Assembly (NCBI GenBank): GCA_020747065.1
Contig: JAGMVK010000019.1
Coordinates: 248,001 to 312,000 of the forward strand
DNA length: 64,000 bases
Direction: 5' to 3'
Source of the DNA: Cadophora sp. MPI-SDFR-AT-0126
Taxonomy: Eukaryota > Ascomycota > Leotiomycetes > Helotiales > Ploettnerulaceae
In this document: positions 1 to 10,795 of the stretch, piece by piece
How the letters are laid out: the number at the start of each line of letters is the position of its first letter
How positions within the stretch are numbered: the first letter of the stretch is position 1
The notes under the pieces: generated by a model
What the model saw: only the letters and a program-made list of their open reading frames with translations
Told to the model about the DNA's origin: nothing
Database searches by the model: none
Translations under genes and position numbers: made by a program

Positions 1-2112
1 GGTTCTTGAAAGGTCCAGGAGTCGAGATGCTAACTTCAAGACTTCAACACCACCCCAGAGCCGGATCGGCAATTTTGCTTGCATGCATCGAGGCTCCGGT
101 CTCAGACACTGCTTAGATCAGCTGTTTTTACGAGACGACTTGCCCTATCGCAATCTTATCTACCCCTTTCCCAAGCGACGGTCTCTCTGATCAACCAGTC
201 AATGAAAACAAGCCACAGTCACAATCACATCCAGGCAGATCATATCTCGATCACACGAGCAATTACCCAATCCCAAGCTGAATTCAGTAACGTCTGTCTC
301 GCTTCCACAATAGAAATGATTAAACTTTCAAGGAGAAAAAAATCTTCTCCATCAAATTTTCCCCTTCACCTGAAAAAGTAAAATTGCATCTCACTCCAGC
401 TGCTCCACCCAGCGCAGAAAATACAGTCTGCTCCAGCTGAACGGTCAACAGAAATGTCCGAACCGAACCGAATTGAAACTGTGGCTGATGGAACGATGGA
501 TGACCAACCAACAAACACACGATCCACCGAATTACAATGCCCTGCACAGCAAAAGTCCGTTCGGAACGGAGCAGAATCTGGCCAGTGCATAACTTTTATG
601 CAAGCACTTTCCTGTCGGCATCCAGATGTTGGAACCGCGACGTCCAATGAGAACGCGAGGAGACCTTCCGGTGGCGTGTGAAACACTGAAACGAAGAAAA
701 ATAGGAAATGAGAGGTAATGGATCGAGAGACATGGACATGGACATGGACACATGGGGCATGGATTGTGCGAGTCGAGCCGTGATTTTTGGTGGGGATGGG
801 ATGGGTACGAGGGCGGTCTGAGCGGGAATCCTGGGATTCGAGGTGGGAATGTGGAGCTGGGAAATTGAGAAGGGATTGGTTGAGAAGGGAGAAGGATGAA
901 GGCCAGGGGGGAGCTGTGGAAAGGAGTTGAGATGAGCTGAAGAGGGATGGATACGAAGTACGAGTACAGCGACGCGACAAGAGGCGAGAATAGGCTGCAC
1001 TGCGCTGCGGTCGGTCAGGTTTGTTTGAAGTTGGGTGCGAATGTTGCTGTCGTTCATCATCGTCCTGTTTCTTATTCTCCTGCTGTCTCAACTCCTCGCT
1101 CCTCATGCTGCAGTGTAGCAACAGATGCGTGCTTGAAGTCACGCAATGCTCTCTAGCGCACACGTACTCCCTCCATCTCACTCAACACCGAAGCACAAAC
1201 TCACTCTCTCGCTTCGACATACATACATTCGTCAGCTGAAACGAATCTCCTTCTCTGTAGTCACCGACCTGTAACATTCTCGTCTGAAGATATTTACTTT
1301 GCGAGATATGGTCTGGTCTGGTCTCTTTCAGAGCAAGTTCAGGCAACACAGTGCTCAAAGCTACAATTCATCCAAGTGGCATGGACTGGCTTGCTAGAAA
1401 TACCCGTCCCATTCTGTCTTCAAATAGCGAGGTTGTGGGATGCCAGAGACAGGAAAAGGCAGGGCAGGTTTAGGAGAGATGTCATCTTGTGTATCACAAT
1501 CATGCTGTGTTGACGCGTGGTTATCTTCATCGTAGTCTATTTTCGCGGACGATTTCATTCGGTAGTTTTGTTCTGCTTGGTCTCAGATTTACACAACAAC
1601 AAAAGGCCGATGATGAGTATCAAGGGCTCTTTTTCGGCGGGTCATTGGTTCTTCTCCTCTTAGCACTGTAAGGCTGAGCGTGATAGTCATATTCAACACT
1701 CTGTCTTTTTGAAGAAGTGATGAGCTGACTTGGCTTCCTAAGTTTTCTATCTCTTATTCTGTTCACCTGAAGTAATGAGTTTCTCGGCTAGAGGTCCATT
1801 CCATAGACAGGTCAGACATCTAAACTGAGATCGCGAAAGACCGTATGGAAATTATGGAGATACATTCAAAGCTTTTCTCATCACGAGTTTTTGGGCTTTA
1901 ACTCCAACATTTTTCATTGATGACTTTTGTCAAACGATAATATAGCGGAACTCTTCGGCATCTCGAAGCGTCGCTAAAACATCCATTTCTTCGGCAGAGA
2001 ATATGGACACAGTAACGACCAATGACAGCCGCCAGTCATAGCTTACACGCTTCATAAATCATCGTCTTCTTTACTCTCTTATTCTTTATTTCTCCTTCAC
2101 AGTCCACCCTTC
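1..2112. other. Gene-free stretch at the left edge
   Basis: I see no supportable gene here. The longest open frame is on the minus strand (366-1181, 271 codons). It is rich in Ser, Pro, Arg and His, has no recognisable domain, and includes a His-Val run produced by a CATGGA repeat. The pyrimidine-rich stretch around 1170-1260 resembles fungal promoter or leader sequence. The region may be regulatory DNA or UTR of a gene outside the window, but nothing in the sequence decides this. Confidence 0.5.
731..755. repeat. Short CATGGA tandem repeat
   Basis: Three perfect copies of the hexamer CATGGA are followed by a diverged copy. It is a microsatellite-like tract in otherwise non-repetitive DNA and explains the alternating His-Val residues in the minus-strand open frame that crosses it. 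Confidence 0.8.
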
Positions 2113-3628
2113 CTACTTCCTATACGGATTCCTATTCCCACTCATCGCCATCTTCGCTCCGGGGAAAGTCTGCCCATACTCCAACATAGGCTTCCCCTTC
2201 GGCAATCCAGGACAGTTCCCCAGCGGCGCCAGCGCCGGCAAGAGCACAGTCGGAATCATACCAAGGACCCTCGTCAACGCAACTCCGTTGAAGACATTAT
2301 CCAAGAAACTCGGCACATCGGCCTGGATCACCTGGGAGATGAAACAGCCCATCTTCTCTGGATCTTGGAGATCGGTAGCGGCGTTGATGAAGCCACCTGA
2401 GATGTCGCCCAGGTTGACGCCCGCGAACGAGTTGACGGTTCCGGTGTTGCCACCGATGGCGCAATTGGAGGGGTAGGAAATACATTGTTGGGCGGTTGAG
2501 ATAAGGATGTCGGTCAATGTCCAGGCATCATCGTCTGCTCGGCGATACCAATTGTCTGGAATTCTTTCATGCCCGTAGGTAAACACAAGCTTGTTATCCG
2601 CATCTCTTGTGTACGAGAAGAAACTCTCGAAGACTTCTGGGGTGAGGAAGCCACGAGGGTTCTCGGCGGAGTGGTTGGCGAGGAGTTCGTACGCGAACAT
2701 GTGCGCTCCGAATGTGAAGGCGATGCCCGCGTAGGCTGGTGAGAAGTAGTAAGGGTTTGTGGCGATGGAGTGTTGTTTGCGGTTGTATTGGTGCTCGGCT
2801 AGGACTTGGGGTGTGATATTCCCGCCTGTTCGAGCTTTGGCGAGATCGAGAAGTTCTTGGGCAAACTCGGGGTACGAGGCACAATTGGAGTTCTGAGTTG
2901 GAGCAAGCCCTGTTGACGAAGTCAGTAAGTGTCTCTTCAAGAACGGCTAGAGAACAGGATTGATCACGTCTTCAGCAGATCTTGAACATTCGAGAAAGGA
3001 CATGGAAAACTTACAATCACCCCTCGTGATTGACGCATCACCCTCCGTCTTCAAATGCCCATACGCACAAATCCCCGTCTGGTTCCCCAACAAGTCCCCA
3101 ACAACACCAAGACTATTCGTCTTATCAGAATGATACCCAATCGACCATCTCCCCGACAACGGATCACCATCGAAGAACATCGTCGCCGTCTGCAAGAACA
3201 ACGTAGCCGTCTTGTCCAGACCAAAGGCTTCCCACAGTCCAGTGTTGACAGTTTCTGCTGTCGCAATGCCGTCTCGAGGAAGATAGCCGTGGTTGGCTGC
3301 TGCATTGAGACCTGCACAAGGGCCGCGGATATCACCTGGTCCAGGAGCGATGAATGCGTGTTCGCCAGATGTAGAGACGAGTTGGGACTTTGCGTCGAAT
3401 TTGTTGTACAGGGCATGATACGCTGCTCCTGGATATTCGGGGAAGGGAGCTATCGGTGCAATGCCTGAGTGATGTTAGAAATTTACAAGCGAGACACAGG
3501 ACTGGACGCGAGGATGTCAACATACGCTCTTCAAGATGGCTCTTTGCCAAAGCCTCGGCCATGTTGGGGAAGGCATTGGTGATTGAAGCCTCCAGGAGGA
3601 CGGAAAGGATAACTGAACGACCTAACAT
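2113..3628 (-). CDS. Secreted heme-thiolate peroxidase (chloroperoxidase/unspecific peroxygenase family)
   Basis: Members of this family (Peroxidase_2) use H2O2 with a cysteine-ligated heme to halogenate or oxygenate organic substrates outside the cell. Three exons (3628-3526, 3464-3015, 2909-2113) join in frame to 449 residues. The first 19 or so residues form a signal peptide (MLGRSVILSVLLEASITNA). The heme-ligand motif is GPCAGLN, with Cys84 as the expected axial ligand, followed by ANHGYLPRDG. A TEGDASITRGD block at about 174-184 carries the family's distal Glu-Gly-Asp. The usual PCP triplet is PCA here. A TATATA lies about 70 bp upstream of the ATG. The natural substrate cannot be told from sequence. 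The family call is firm; the peroxygenase versus chloroperoxidase subtype is inference. Confidence 0.93.
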
Positions 3629-5518
3629 CTTGACTATTTTCAGGAAAATTGCAAAATTCTGACCTTGGTGTCTGATTGACGGAGATGAGATAAGTCTATA
3701 TACCAATTCCAAGACCTACCGAACAAGTGAGAGCGAAGATCAACACACCCTTCTTGCCGCTCAACATCAACCTAGCAAAATCCTCGTCACCGGCTCTTGG
3801 AAGTCAACAAAATGAAGCTATCGCACATCCATATTGGGCATGGTCCGTACCCACAGCAGAGATGCCGAACGCACTCCATTTCAAATCCCTTCAAATCCAA
3901 GAGATAGAACATGAGAAGCCGAAGACGCCACTGTCGATCAGCAATTATTGGTGGGCTCTTGGGTCTGACGAAGAGGCTGGACGCGGGGTAGATCAGCTCG
4001 AAGGACAGAATCCAAGTGAAGTAGTCCCGGACCTGTCGGAGGAGACGTTCAAAAGCTTGAGCAAGCCATATTCCCGGCATACAACAGCCGAACACCCAAA
4101 TTCACCCCAATGAATAATATCTTCCCCCTCAATGGACCAGCCAAGCCATCTCTTCTCACGTCTTCCCAAAACGGAAGAGTATCTATTCCAGATACAGCAG
4201 ATGAGTGATCAAACTCTGACTCGCGATGCAGGACATAATGCTAGACTTGGTTAGGTGAGCTGGTTTGCGGGCTTGTGGTCGCCGTTCAATGTTAGTGGAG
4301 ACCCTGGATCTACATTTGCAGTGAAGATCAGAACTGTATGGAAATAGGCCAAGATACACATGTAGGACAGGCTCAAGGTCTGGGCAATAAATTGTGGGGA
4401 AGCTCGAAGGGAGAACGCAAGAGACGAAAAGAGGGCATTAGTTAAAATAGAGTTTGCAACTTCCTAACTTCATCGTCATAACGGTTCTGGGTTATTGTGA
4501 ACTTTTGCGGTTCAGAGTGTGGAGGGTCATAGGTCGAGCGTGGGGACTGAAGCTTCACTCACTCTACTTCTCCAATTCCCATCTCCCATATCGACATTCC
4601 AACATTAAAATGCAAGATCAAACTTACTTTCCCATCCTTTCTTCCCTTTCCCAGCCCAACTAACAGTCACCGTCAAACCACACCTCAAATGCCCCCCCTC
4701 CCCCACTCGCCCTTCCCCGCCACTCATATCCCCAGTCCTCAATCCAAACCAACCAACATTGATCACCAGCAACTAAAATAAGCTTCTTTATGACATGCCG
4801 AACCATGCCCCCCTGCCAATCATTCTCAACGTATTGTCTAGCCACTAAGCACCCTCTTAGTCTCGCTCCGTGCCGGAAGCGACGATCTCCGTCCTATGTC
4901 TTGGTTTCTGCTCTAGCTTCGTATATGTGCGATCGCACAAGTCACGATACCTACCCACAGTTGGGGATGACTACCTGCTTACTTGAGAGATCTGAGAGGC
5001 TTGTTGATGGGAGTGACGATAGGTGGCGAGAGGAGGGCTTGGCGGCACCGAGGTTATCGGGTATGTGATTGAGAATGAGGATTGACGAGAAATGGGGAGG
5101 GGGAGAGGGACGGGGGAAGGGAGAAGTTGGATTTTGGGAGATTTTGAACCGCCGAGGAGAAGAATAAAACTTATCCACAATCAAAGGTAGCGGATCGAGC
5201 AGCCGGGATGGGTGAATGGACGGAGAAAGGGTATGGCATATAATGTAATGATTGCGATTGCCTCCCATATACATACACATAATACTTTGCCTTGATCGTA
5301 CATACAAATCCGTCCTTTCCTCACTCATCAACCAAACCCATACCGTTCATTAGTAGAGTAAGCATGACTCCCTGCTGACCCAAATGTCATAAGCTACTTT
5401 CCGTCCCCAAACCAGCAAGCAATGCGTCCCAGCCCTCCCAACTGCAAAAAGAGAACAAACCGCCATTCAATCCCTGGACCTTCTACCATTACCGGCACTC
5501 TTCGACTTTTCCTCGGCA
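3629..5518. other. Intergenic region between peroxidase and CWH43
   Basis: It contains the peroxidase promoter at its left end and the 3' flank of CWH43 at its right end. A plus-strand open frame at 3727-4113 (128 codons) has no recognisable domain, signal peptide or convincing splice partners. I see nothing else that can be supported. Confidence 0.5.
3697..3702 (-). promoter_or_regulatory. Candidate TATA box of the peroxidase gene
   Basis: A TATATA sequence lies 69-74 bp upstream of the peroxidase ATG, with an ATTGG (inverted CCAAT) further upstream. The distance suits a core promoter with a short leader. The call is positional only. Confidence 0.35.
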
Positions 5519-8500
5519 TCAGTCTGCGCTGCCAAAGTATCTTGGCTCATCGAAAACATGGTACGCATGTCCTCTTACCCCCTCACCCCTAAACATCTGC
5601 GGGAAACGCTCGCCTTCAGGAACCTGGCTCTCGGAAATACGAGCATTCCTCAAATCCGGACGATCGATCGCCGGTTCCCCAATCTTGAACTTCCCGACTT
5701 GTATTTCGGTGTCGGTGATGGTACTTCTGCTTACTCGCGCATACGCCGTGCGCTTCAGTCCTTTGTAGAGGATGTACTCGCACCATCTGTCCCAATCTGT
5801 TGGATCGATGTCGTGCATGCCGCTTATATCGGATACGTAGGTGTTGTAATTACCTTCCCATGGTTTGGTGACCAGATAGGAGAGGAGGATGGAGGGCCGA
5901 GGTGTGGATCCCATGAGTTTGGATAGGTATTCGGTTTGTAAACGTCGGTCTTCGGGATCTTCTTCTTGTCCCGAGTGAAAGACGAATACGTCAACGAGCT
6001 CGCCGTACACGTCCAAGGTTGCGTGAATAGCTGGTGCTAGTTCCCCGACAGGCGAGGGTAGTAAGTGGTGAGTCGAGTTTACAATCGGGAACTTCGACAG
6101 AAGGGCACAACCCCAGGTATGCTTGTTAGGTCCTGGTCCATAATCGACGTACATACCAAGATCCTCAGCAAGGAATTGGGTGGTGTCTCGGTTGCCCATG
6201 ATGATACGTTGCAGGTCGGATTCTAGGAGGCCGATAACATCGATTTCAAGTTCCTTGATAACATCCCGCATACGGTACTCGGAGGACCACATATCGTTGT
6301 CGAGAGAGAAATGAATGGTCCAGATACCTGCCGTGAGGATCTTTTCGTCTTTGTGGTATGGCACATAGTCGTAAGTTGGGAATCGAAGGTAGGCGACCGA
6401 AACTGAGAGGAGTTGAAGCACTCCGAGGACATAGAGGTAATACGAGCGCTGCTTCCGAGAGTTCAAGAAAGCATTGAAGCGCCTGCGCTGAGCCGCGGGA
6501 GTAGACGACATGGAAGAGAATACACCGCATCCAATGAAAATCATCATGGTAGTCATGACCCAGTCGGTGTGTTCGCGAACAAGTGGTCCCCCAGGCACAA
6601 AGGCATAGGCGACAACCCACACATGGAACAAGACCAAGAAATTGTAGGCCAAGAAGCCCAGGCCAAAAGTTGTAGCAGGATTCTTTCTCGCTGCTGATCC
6701 GATCAATGGTACTGATGCAGCCATGAGATATACGGCCATGATCAAAGCTCCATAGTATCCTTTCCAGTTGCTGTAGAGGGTCAACATGGCAGCGCCGACG
6801 CAGCCAATTCCGTAAAATGTCCAGCTTCGAGCGACATCTTCGCTGAACAGACCCAAAATCAAGCCGCCTCCCATTGCCGCAATTGTCCAAGCTCCGTGAG
6901 GTGCTGAAATTGGTCCGCGCACAGGATATCCCTCCCAAACCCACAGAATCATCGTACTGGAATCGGACAATAGAGAATGAAGTCCGAAGAACAGCCCTGC
7001 AATACCGAGTCCAGCAAGAACCGATGATCCCTCTTTACGACCTTGAATAGCCAAGTCGCTGCCGGCAGCCGGGACTTTTCGTGTGGAACGAATGACTGCC
7101 AGAATAGCGAGGATGAGACCAACTCCATTCCAACCTCCATTCGATGAATGTGTTGTGGGCCAAATAGGATTACTTGTCTGCCATGCGAACTTCACAACGC
7201 TGGAAGCAATCAAGCCGATAGTCCATGCAGATATTTTCGACTCGAGGCGGCCTGGTTGGCCACCCTCTGAATACCAAGTAGCTGCCCATGATAGGCAAGA
7301 CATCCAGACCGCAAAGCCAACAATGAATAATCGAAGGACTGGATCAGTTACCTGGTACGCTAGTAATCCAGCCAGGGCAGAGAAATGACAGATTCGAAGA
7401 TTTTTCACAACCAGCGAACGCAACCGACGATTTGCCAGCATGAATGGTGACACAGTGGACATGACCATAACCTCGTAGCCAGAGATACCCATATGCCATA
7501 GTGGGAAATCTGCATATATTAGAATTGCGTTTTGTCAGCCACATAGCTTCACTTACACCAAACGAGTAATCCCAGTGAAGTCAACATTGACCAAAAGACA
7601 AGCTGCAAGGTTTTAGCTTGAACATCGAGGTTTGACATTAAACATACCCCATTGTATACGTCTGCAGCCGTATCGATAGCTTCGGCCCAAACAAACGGTT
7701 GGTTGAATACCTGGCCGACTTGCTTATCCTTTCTATCTTGGGATTAGCAATCAAGGTTTTGGGCCTGGGAAATGGCAAAATCACGTACTCCTTCTCAAGG
7801 ACAGCATCTGCCACCATTCTGTTCTTTCTACACAAAAAATTGTTTAGAATCTTTCATGGTAATGTTGGTCGCCCAAATATAGTATACACGAATTACTTCG
7901 GAAGCCATCGAACGTACCCCTTACTTGAGCCTTTCACGTCTTTGACAACCAATTCAAAGGTATCAAAGTCAAGAGCTGTAACAGCATCGAATCCAACATC
8001 AAACAAGATTAATGCCCACTCAAAGAATGCATAAATCGTGTACGCTAGGATTCCAGTCAGTGTTTTCCACAAGGCGTTTGATCATCGGACATACCTCCGG
8101 CAACTCTGTGAACTTTGTGTTGGATGAAGAAGTAAATCAAGGGTACGAGAGTTCCGAAGAAAGCTGATGCCAAATATTTTCTGTACTTGACAGCTTTCGC
8201 GTTCGCCGGACTTAACGCTAGGCATCCCAGCGTCCATGGAAGTGTCGCGACTAAGTATGATATCATGAAAATGTCGTGCCAGTCGTGATCATCTGTAGAT
8301 GTAACATATGTCCATCCTCCGCATGTCAACGTTCGAAATATGCCCATCCCAGCCACGAATTTGGGAAGTTTCGCATTCGGTCGCGCCGTGAGGAGGTACC
8401 ATAAACCGACAAGAACGAATCGAGGTCCTGCCCCAATTAGCTCTTGTACTTCCGCGACATGACATATCCCTTTCCATACCTGAAGTGATAGCTATAAACA

Positions 8501-8844
8501 GCATAAAAAATGAACGCTCTGGGTACCGGTCGCCTATCGTGGCAGACACGCTGGGAAACCATTCCTGCCAGGAATGTTAGCTCAAGCTCTGAATTGGCGC
8601 ATGGAAGCTGTTCGGGACCTCGGGATAGCCCCAATATTCATTCTGTACTATCTTGTGATAATGCAACGAGACGCCCACGATGAGCGCACTTATGAAAGCA
8701 GCTAGAGGGATTTTCAGTAACACATAACTTCAAAGTCCCAATTGGTGACTTACAGTAGGCAGCTGCAGTATGCGCCCAACTGATCCATTTCCCTGAAAAA
8801 CTGAGCAAGACCTCGCCATCCTTGTCCTTGAATTTTGGTGCCAT
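5519..8844 (-). CDS. CWH43: Cwh43-type GPI-anchor lipid remodelling protein
   Basis: Cwh43 exchanges diacylglycerol for ceramide in GPI anchors in the ER, which matters for wall-bound GPI proteins. The N-terminal FRAG1/PGAP2-like membrane part is seen in exons 8844-8754, 8701-8619, 8564-8480, 8427-8095 and 8044-7925 (for example [18 protein letters not shown] and [17 protein letters not shown]). The C-terminal part is one long exon, 7509-5519 (664 codons). It carries several membrane segments and then the endonuclease/phosphatase-like domain ([48 protein letters not shown]). An exon at 7602-7557 encodes [15 protein letters not shown] and joins to [13 protein letters not shown]. Exon limits between 7924 and 7648 are not resolved. 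Total length is about 950 residues, close to the yeast protein (953). One intron (8618-8565) is only 54 nt. Confidence 0.92.
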
Positions 8845-9218
8845 GTTGATCGGGGGAGGGATTTACATCCAAAGGAACGACATCCGAGGAATCCGGAGGT
8901 GGTTGAGGAGAGAAACAAACGATTGACTCGAAGTGAAGTTGCCAAACAACACGCGAGCTCTGGCCCTCTTATGATGATGATGCGAGGATGCGAAACAAAG
9001 ATCAATCGGATAACAAATTACCCCATATAAATCGCCAAGGGGGGCTTGCGAGGCTGAGGCGCTTGGTCAAATGAGGCCAAGCGTAGCCAATCAACGCTAT
9101 ACCGTTAGTGGTGCACTGAACAGCGGCATGTCGGGGCAGAAACAAAATTATATTTCTTGGGGACCAGAGCCAGAGCCCCCAGCTGCCCGCCTGTAAACCA
9201 CCATTGAACCTGCTCACA
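8845..9218. promoter_or_regulatory. Divergent promoter region CWH43/UTP6
   Basis: These 374 bp separate two head-to-head genes and must hold both promoters. I see no clear TATA box, as is common for housekeeping genes, and no other feature. Confidence 0.5.
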
Positions 9219-10481
9219 ATGTCTGGCGCAGCAGATAAAGCACGATTCTATCTAGAACAAGCAGTACCTCAACTGCAGGAATTCAAGGAGAAGAAGATAT
9301 TCAGCGAGGTTTGTCAGCCTTGTTCCCCGCGACGACTTCCAATAGCTCGAAGACTTACTGAACGTGTCTCACAGGATGAGATCAGGACATTGGTAAAGAA
9401 GCGATCCGACTTCGAACACAAAGTTCTCGCAAGAGGATCGACGCCGGTCGACTTTGCTCGGTATGCTGCCTGGGAAATTGGTCTGGAAAATTTGCGACAA
9501 AAGCGTTGTAAGCGAATGAAGATAAAGGGCAGCACAACACATACCGGTCAGGCGAGGGTATTCAAGATTTTCGATAGGGGAACTCAGAAGCATCCGGGTG
9601 ACGTCGCTTTGTGGATGTCATATCTGGAATACTGCAAGCAAGCGAAGGCGACCAAGAAGTTCAAGACTGTGTTAACAGCAGCATTACGACTGCACCCCCT
9701 CAAAGCGGAATTATGGCTTTACGCTGCGAGATGGAGCTTGGAATCGGAGGCAGATATGAAGGAAGCTAGAAGTTATATGTCAAGAGGAGCCCGATTTTGC
9801 ACAATGAGCAAGGACTTATGGATTGAATGGGCGAAGCTGGAGATGATCTACCTTGCTAAGATCGCGATGCGGAGAAAGATTCTGGGTATCGATGTGGGGG
9901 AGACTGCAAATGATGCGATGGAAGTCGAAGCAGCTGGAGACGATACAGCTTTCGGATCGGAAGACATGATCACCATTCCGGATTTCAAGATGAATACTAT
10001 ACGATCAAGCATGCTGGACGGTGTACAGGTGGACAACGAAGCCGCGAACGATCCAATGAATACACCGGCGCTGCAAGGAGCCATTCCTCTGGCTATTTTC
10101 GACGAGGCAAAGAAGCAACAATTCTTTAATTCTTCAGTTGCTGCAGATTTCTTCGACATGTTCGCAGTTTTCACCCAAGTCAGATGCCTTCCAAAGATAT
10201 TACAGCATGTTTTGGACGCCTTGACCGAATCATATCCAGTGGATCCTTTCACCTGCCATTGCTACAATAGACAGCCCTTGGTTGGAATTGATCCGGCGTC
10301 GCCAGCATTCCCACTTGCTCTTGGAACTTTCTTGGACAGACTGAAGGAATCGATGGAGAAGACGAAAGACAAGGCGGCGCTTGCGAAGAAGACGAAGGCA
10401 TGGATCGAGACAATATTGGCTCTAGGCGAGCTGGATCCAGGCATCAAGACCGTACTAGAGCACACTATGCGGAAACTCTGA
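9219..10481 (+). CDS. UTP6: U3 snoRNP / SSU-processome protein Utp6
   Basis: Utp6 is a half-a-TPR (HAT) repeat subunit of the UtpB complex, needed for early cleavages of pre-18S rRNA in the nucleolus. The product starts MSGAADKARFYLEQAVPQLQ and continues EIRTLVKKRSDFEHKVLAR, the conserved N-terminus of the family. HAT-like repeats follow (ALWMSYLEYCKQAK, AELWLYAARWSLE, DLWIEWAKLEMIYL). One 66-nt intron (9309-9374) lies after codon 30. It is a multiple of three without a stop, so the unspliced frame stays open, but removing it restores the conserved join. The spliced protein is 398 residues, near the yeast length (440). The upstream TTG in the same frame is not used as the start because the ATG at 9219 begins the conserved sequence. 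Confidence 0.94.
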   Translation: MSGAADKARFYLEQAVPQLQEFKEKKIFSEVCQPCSPRRLPIARRLTERVSQDEIRTLVKKRSDFEHKVLARGSTPVDFARYAAWEIGLENLRQKRCKRMKIKGSTTHTGQARVFKIFDRGTQKHPGDVALWMSYLEYCKQAKATKKFKTVLTAALRLHPLKAELWLYAARWSLESEADMKEARSYMSRGARFCTMSKDLWIEWAKLEMIYLAKIAMRRKILGIDVGETANDAMEVEAAGDDTAFGSEDMITIPDFKMNTIRSSMLDGVQVDNEAANDPMNTPALQGAIPLAIFDEAKKQQFFNSSVAADFFDMFAVFTQVRCLPKILQHVLDALTESYPVDPFTCHCYNRQPLVGIDPASPAFPLALGTFLDRLKESMEKTKDKAALAKKTKAWIETILALGELDPGIKTVLEHTMRKL

Positions 10482-10795
10482 AGTAATAATGAGCAAATCA
10501 ACGATGAACTTTTGTCATGTCCCATCTGTTGCCAGCGTATTGTTCGTTCCTTTCGAGACAGCATCACAGCTGCAATGAATCAATAGCTTCCTCAAGAAGA
10601 AGCCCGCTCTAGAAGTCTAGTCAGCCGCTTGAACACATTTATTCACTCTCGTTGTGTTCTTGGACAGTTGCCAATTATCCATCCCGTAACTTGTTCTTTT
10701 ACTCTCCGTAATGCTTTCTGAGTTATCATTTGTTAGTCAGCTTTGCGAGAGTTTATTTCTGGACTTCCAAGTTCTGGATGTCAAGTAGTACACTT
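10482..10795. other. Convergent 3' flanks of UTP6 and the esterase
   Basis: About 310 bp between two convergent stop codons. It is expected to hold both 3' UTRs and polyadenylation sites. Nothing else is visible. Confidence 0.5.

Noticed and set aside
3727..4113. 128-codon plus-strand frame upstream of the peroxidase
   Set aside because: No domain, no plausible splice continuation, and it begins inside the peroxidase promoter region.
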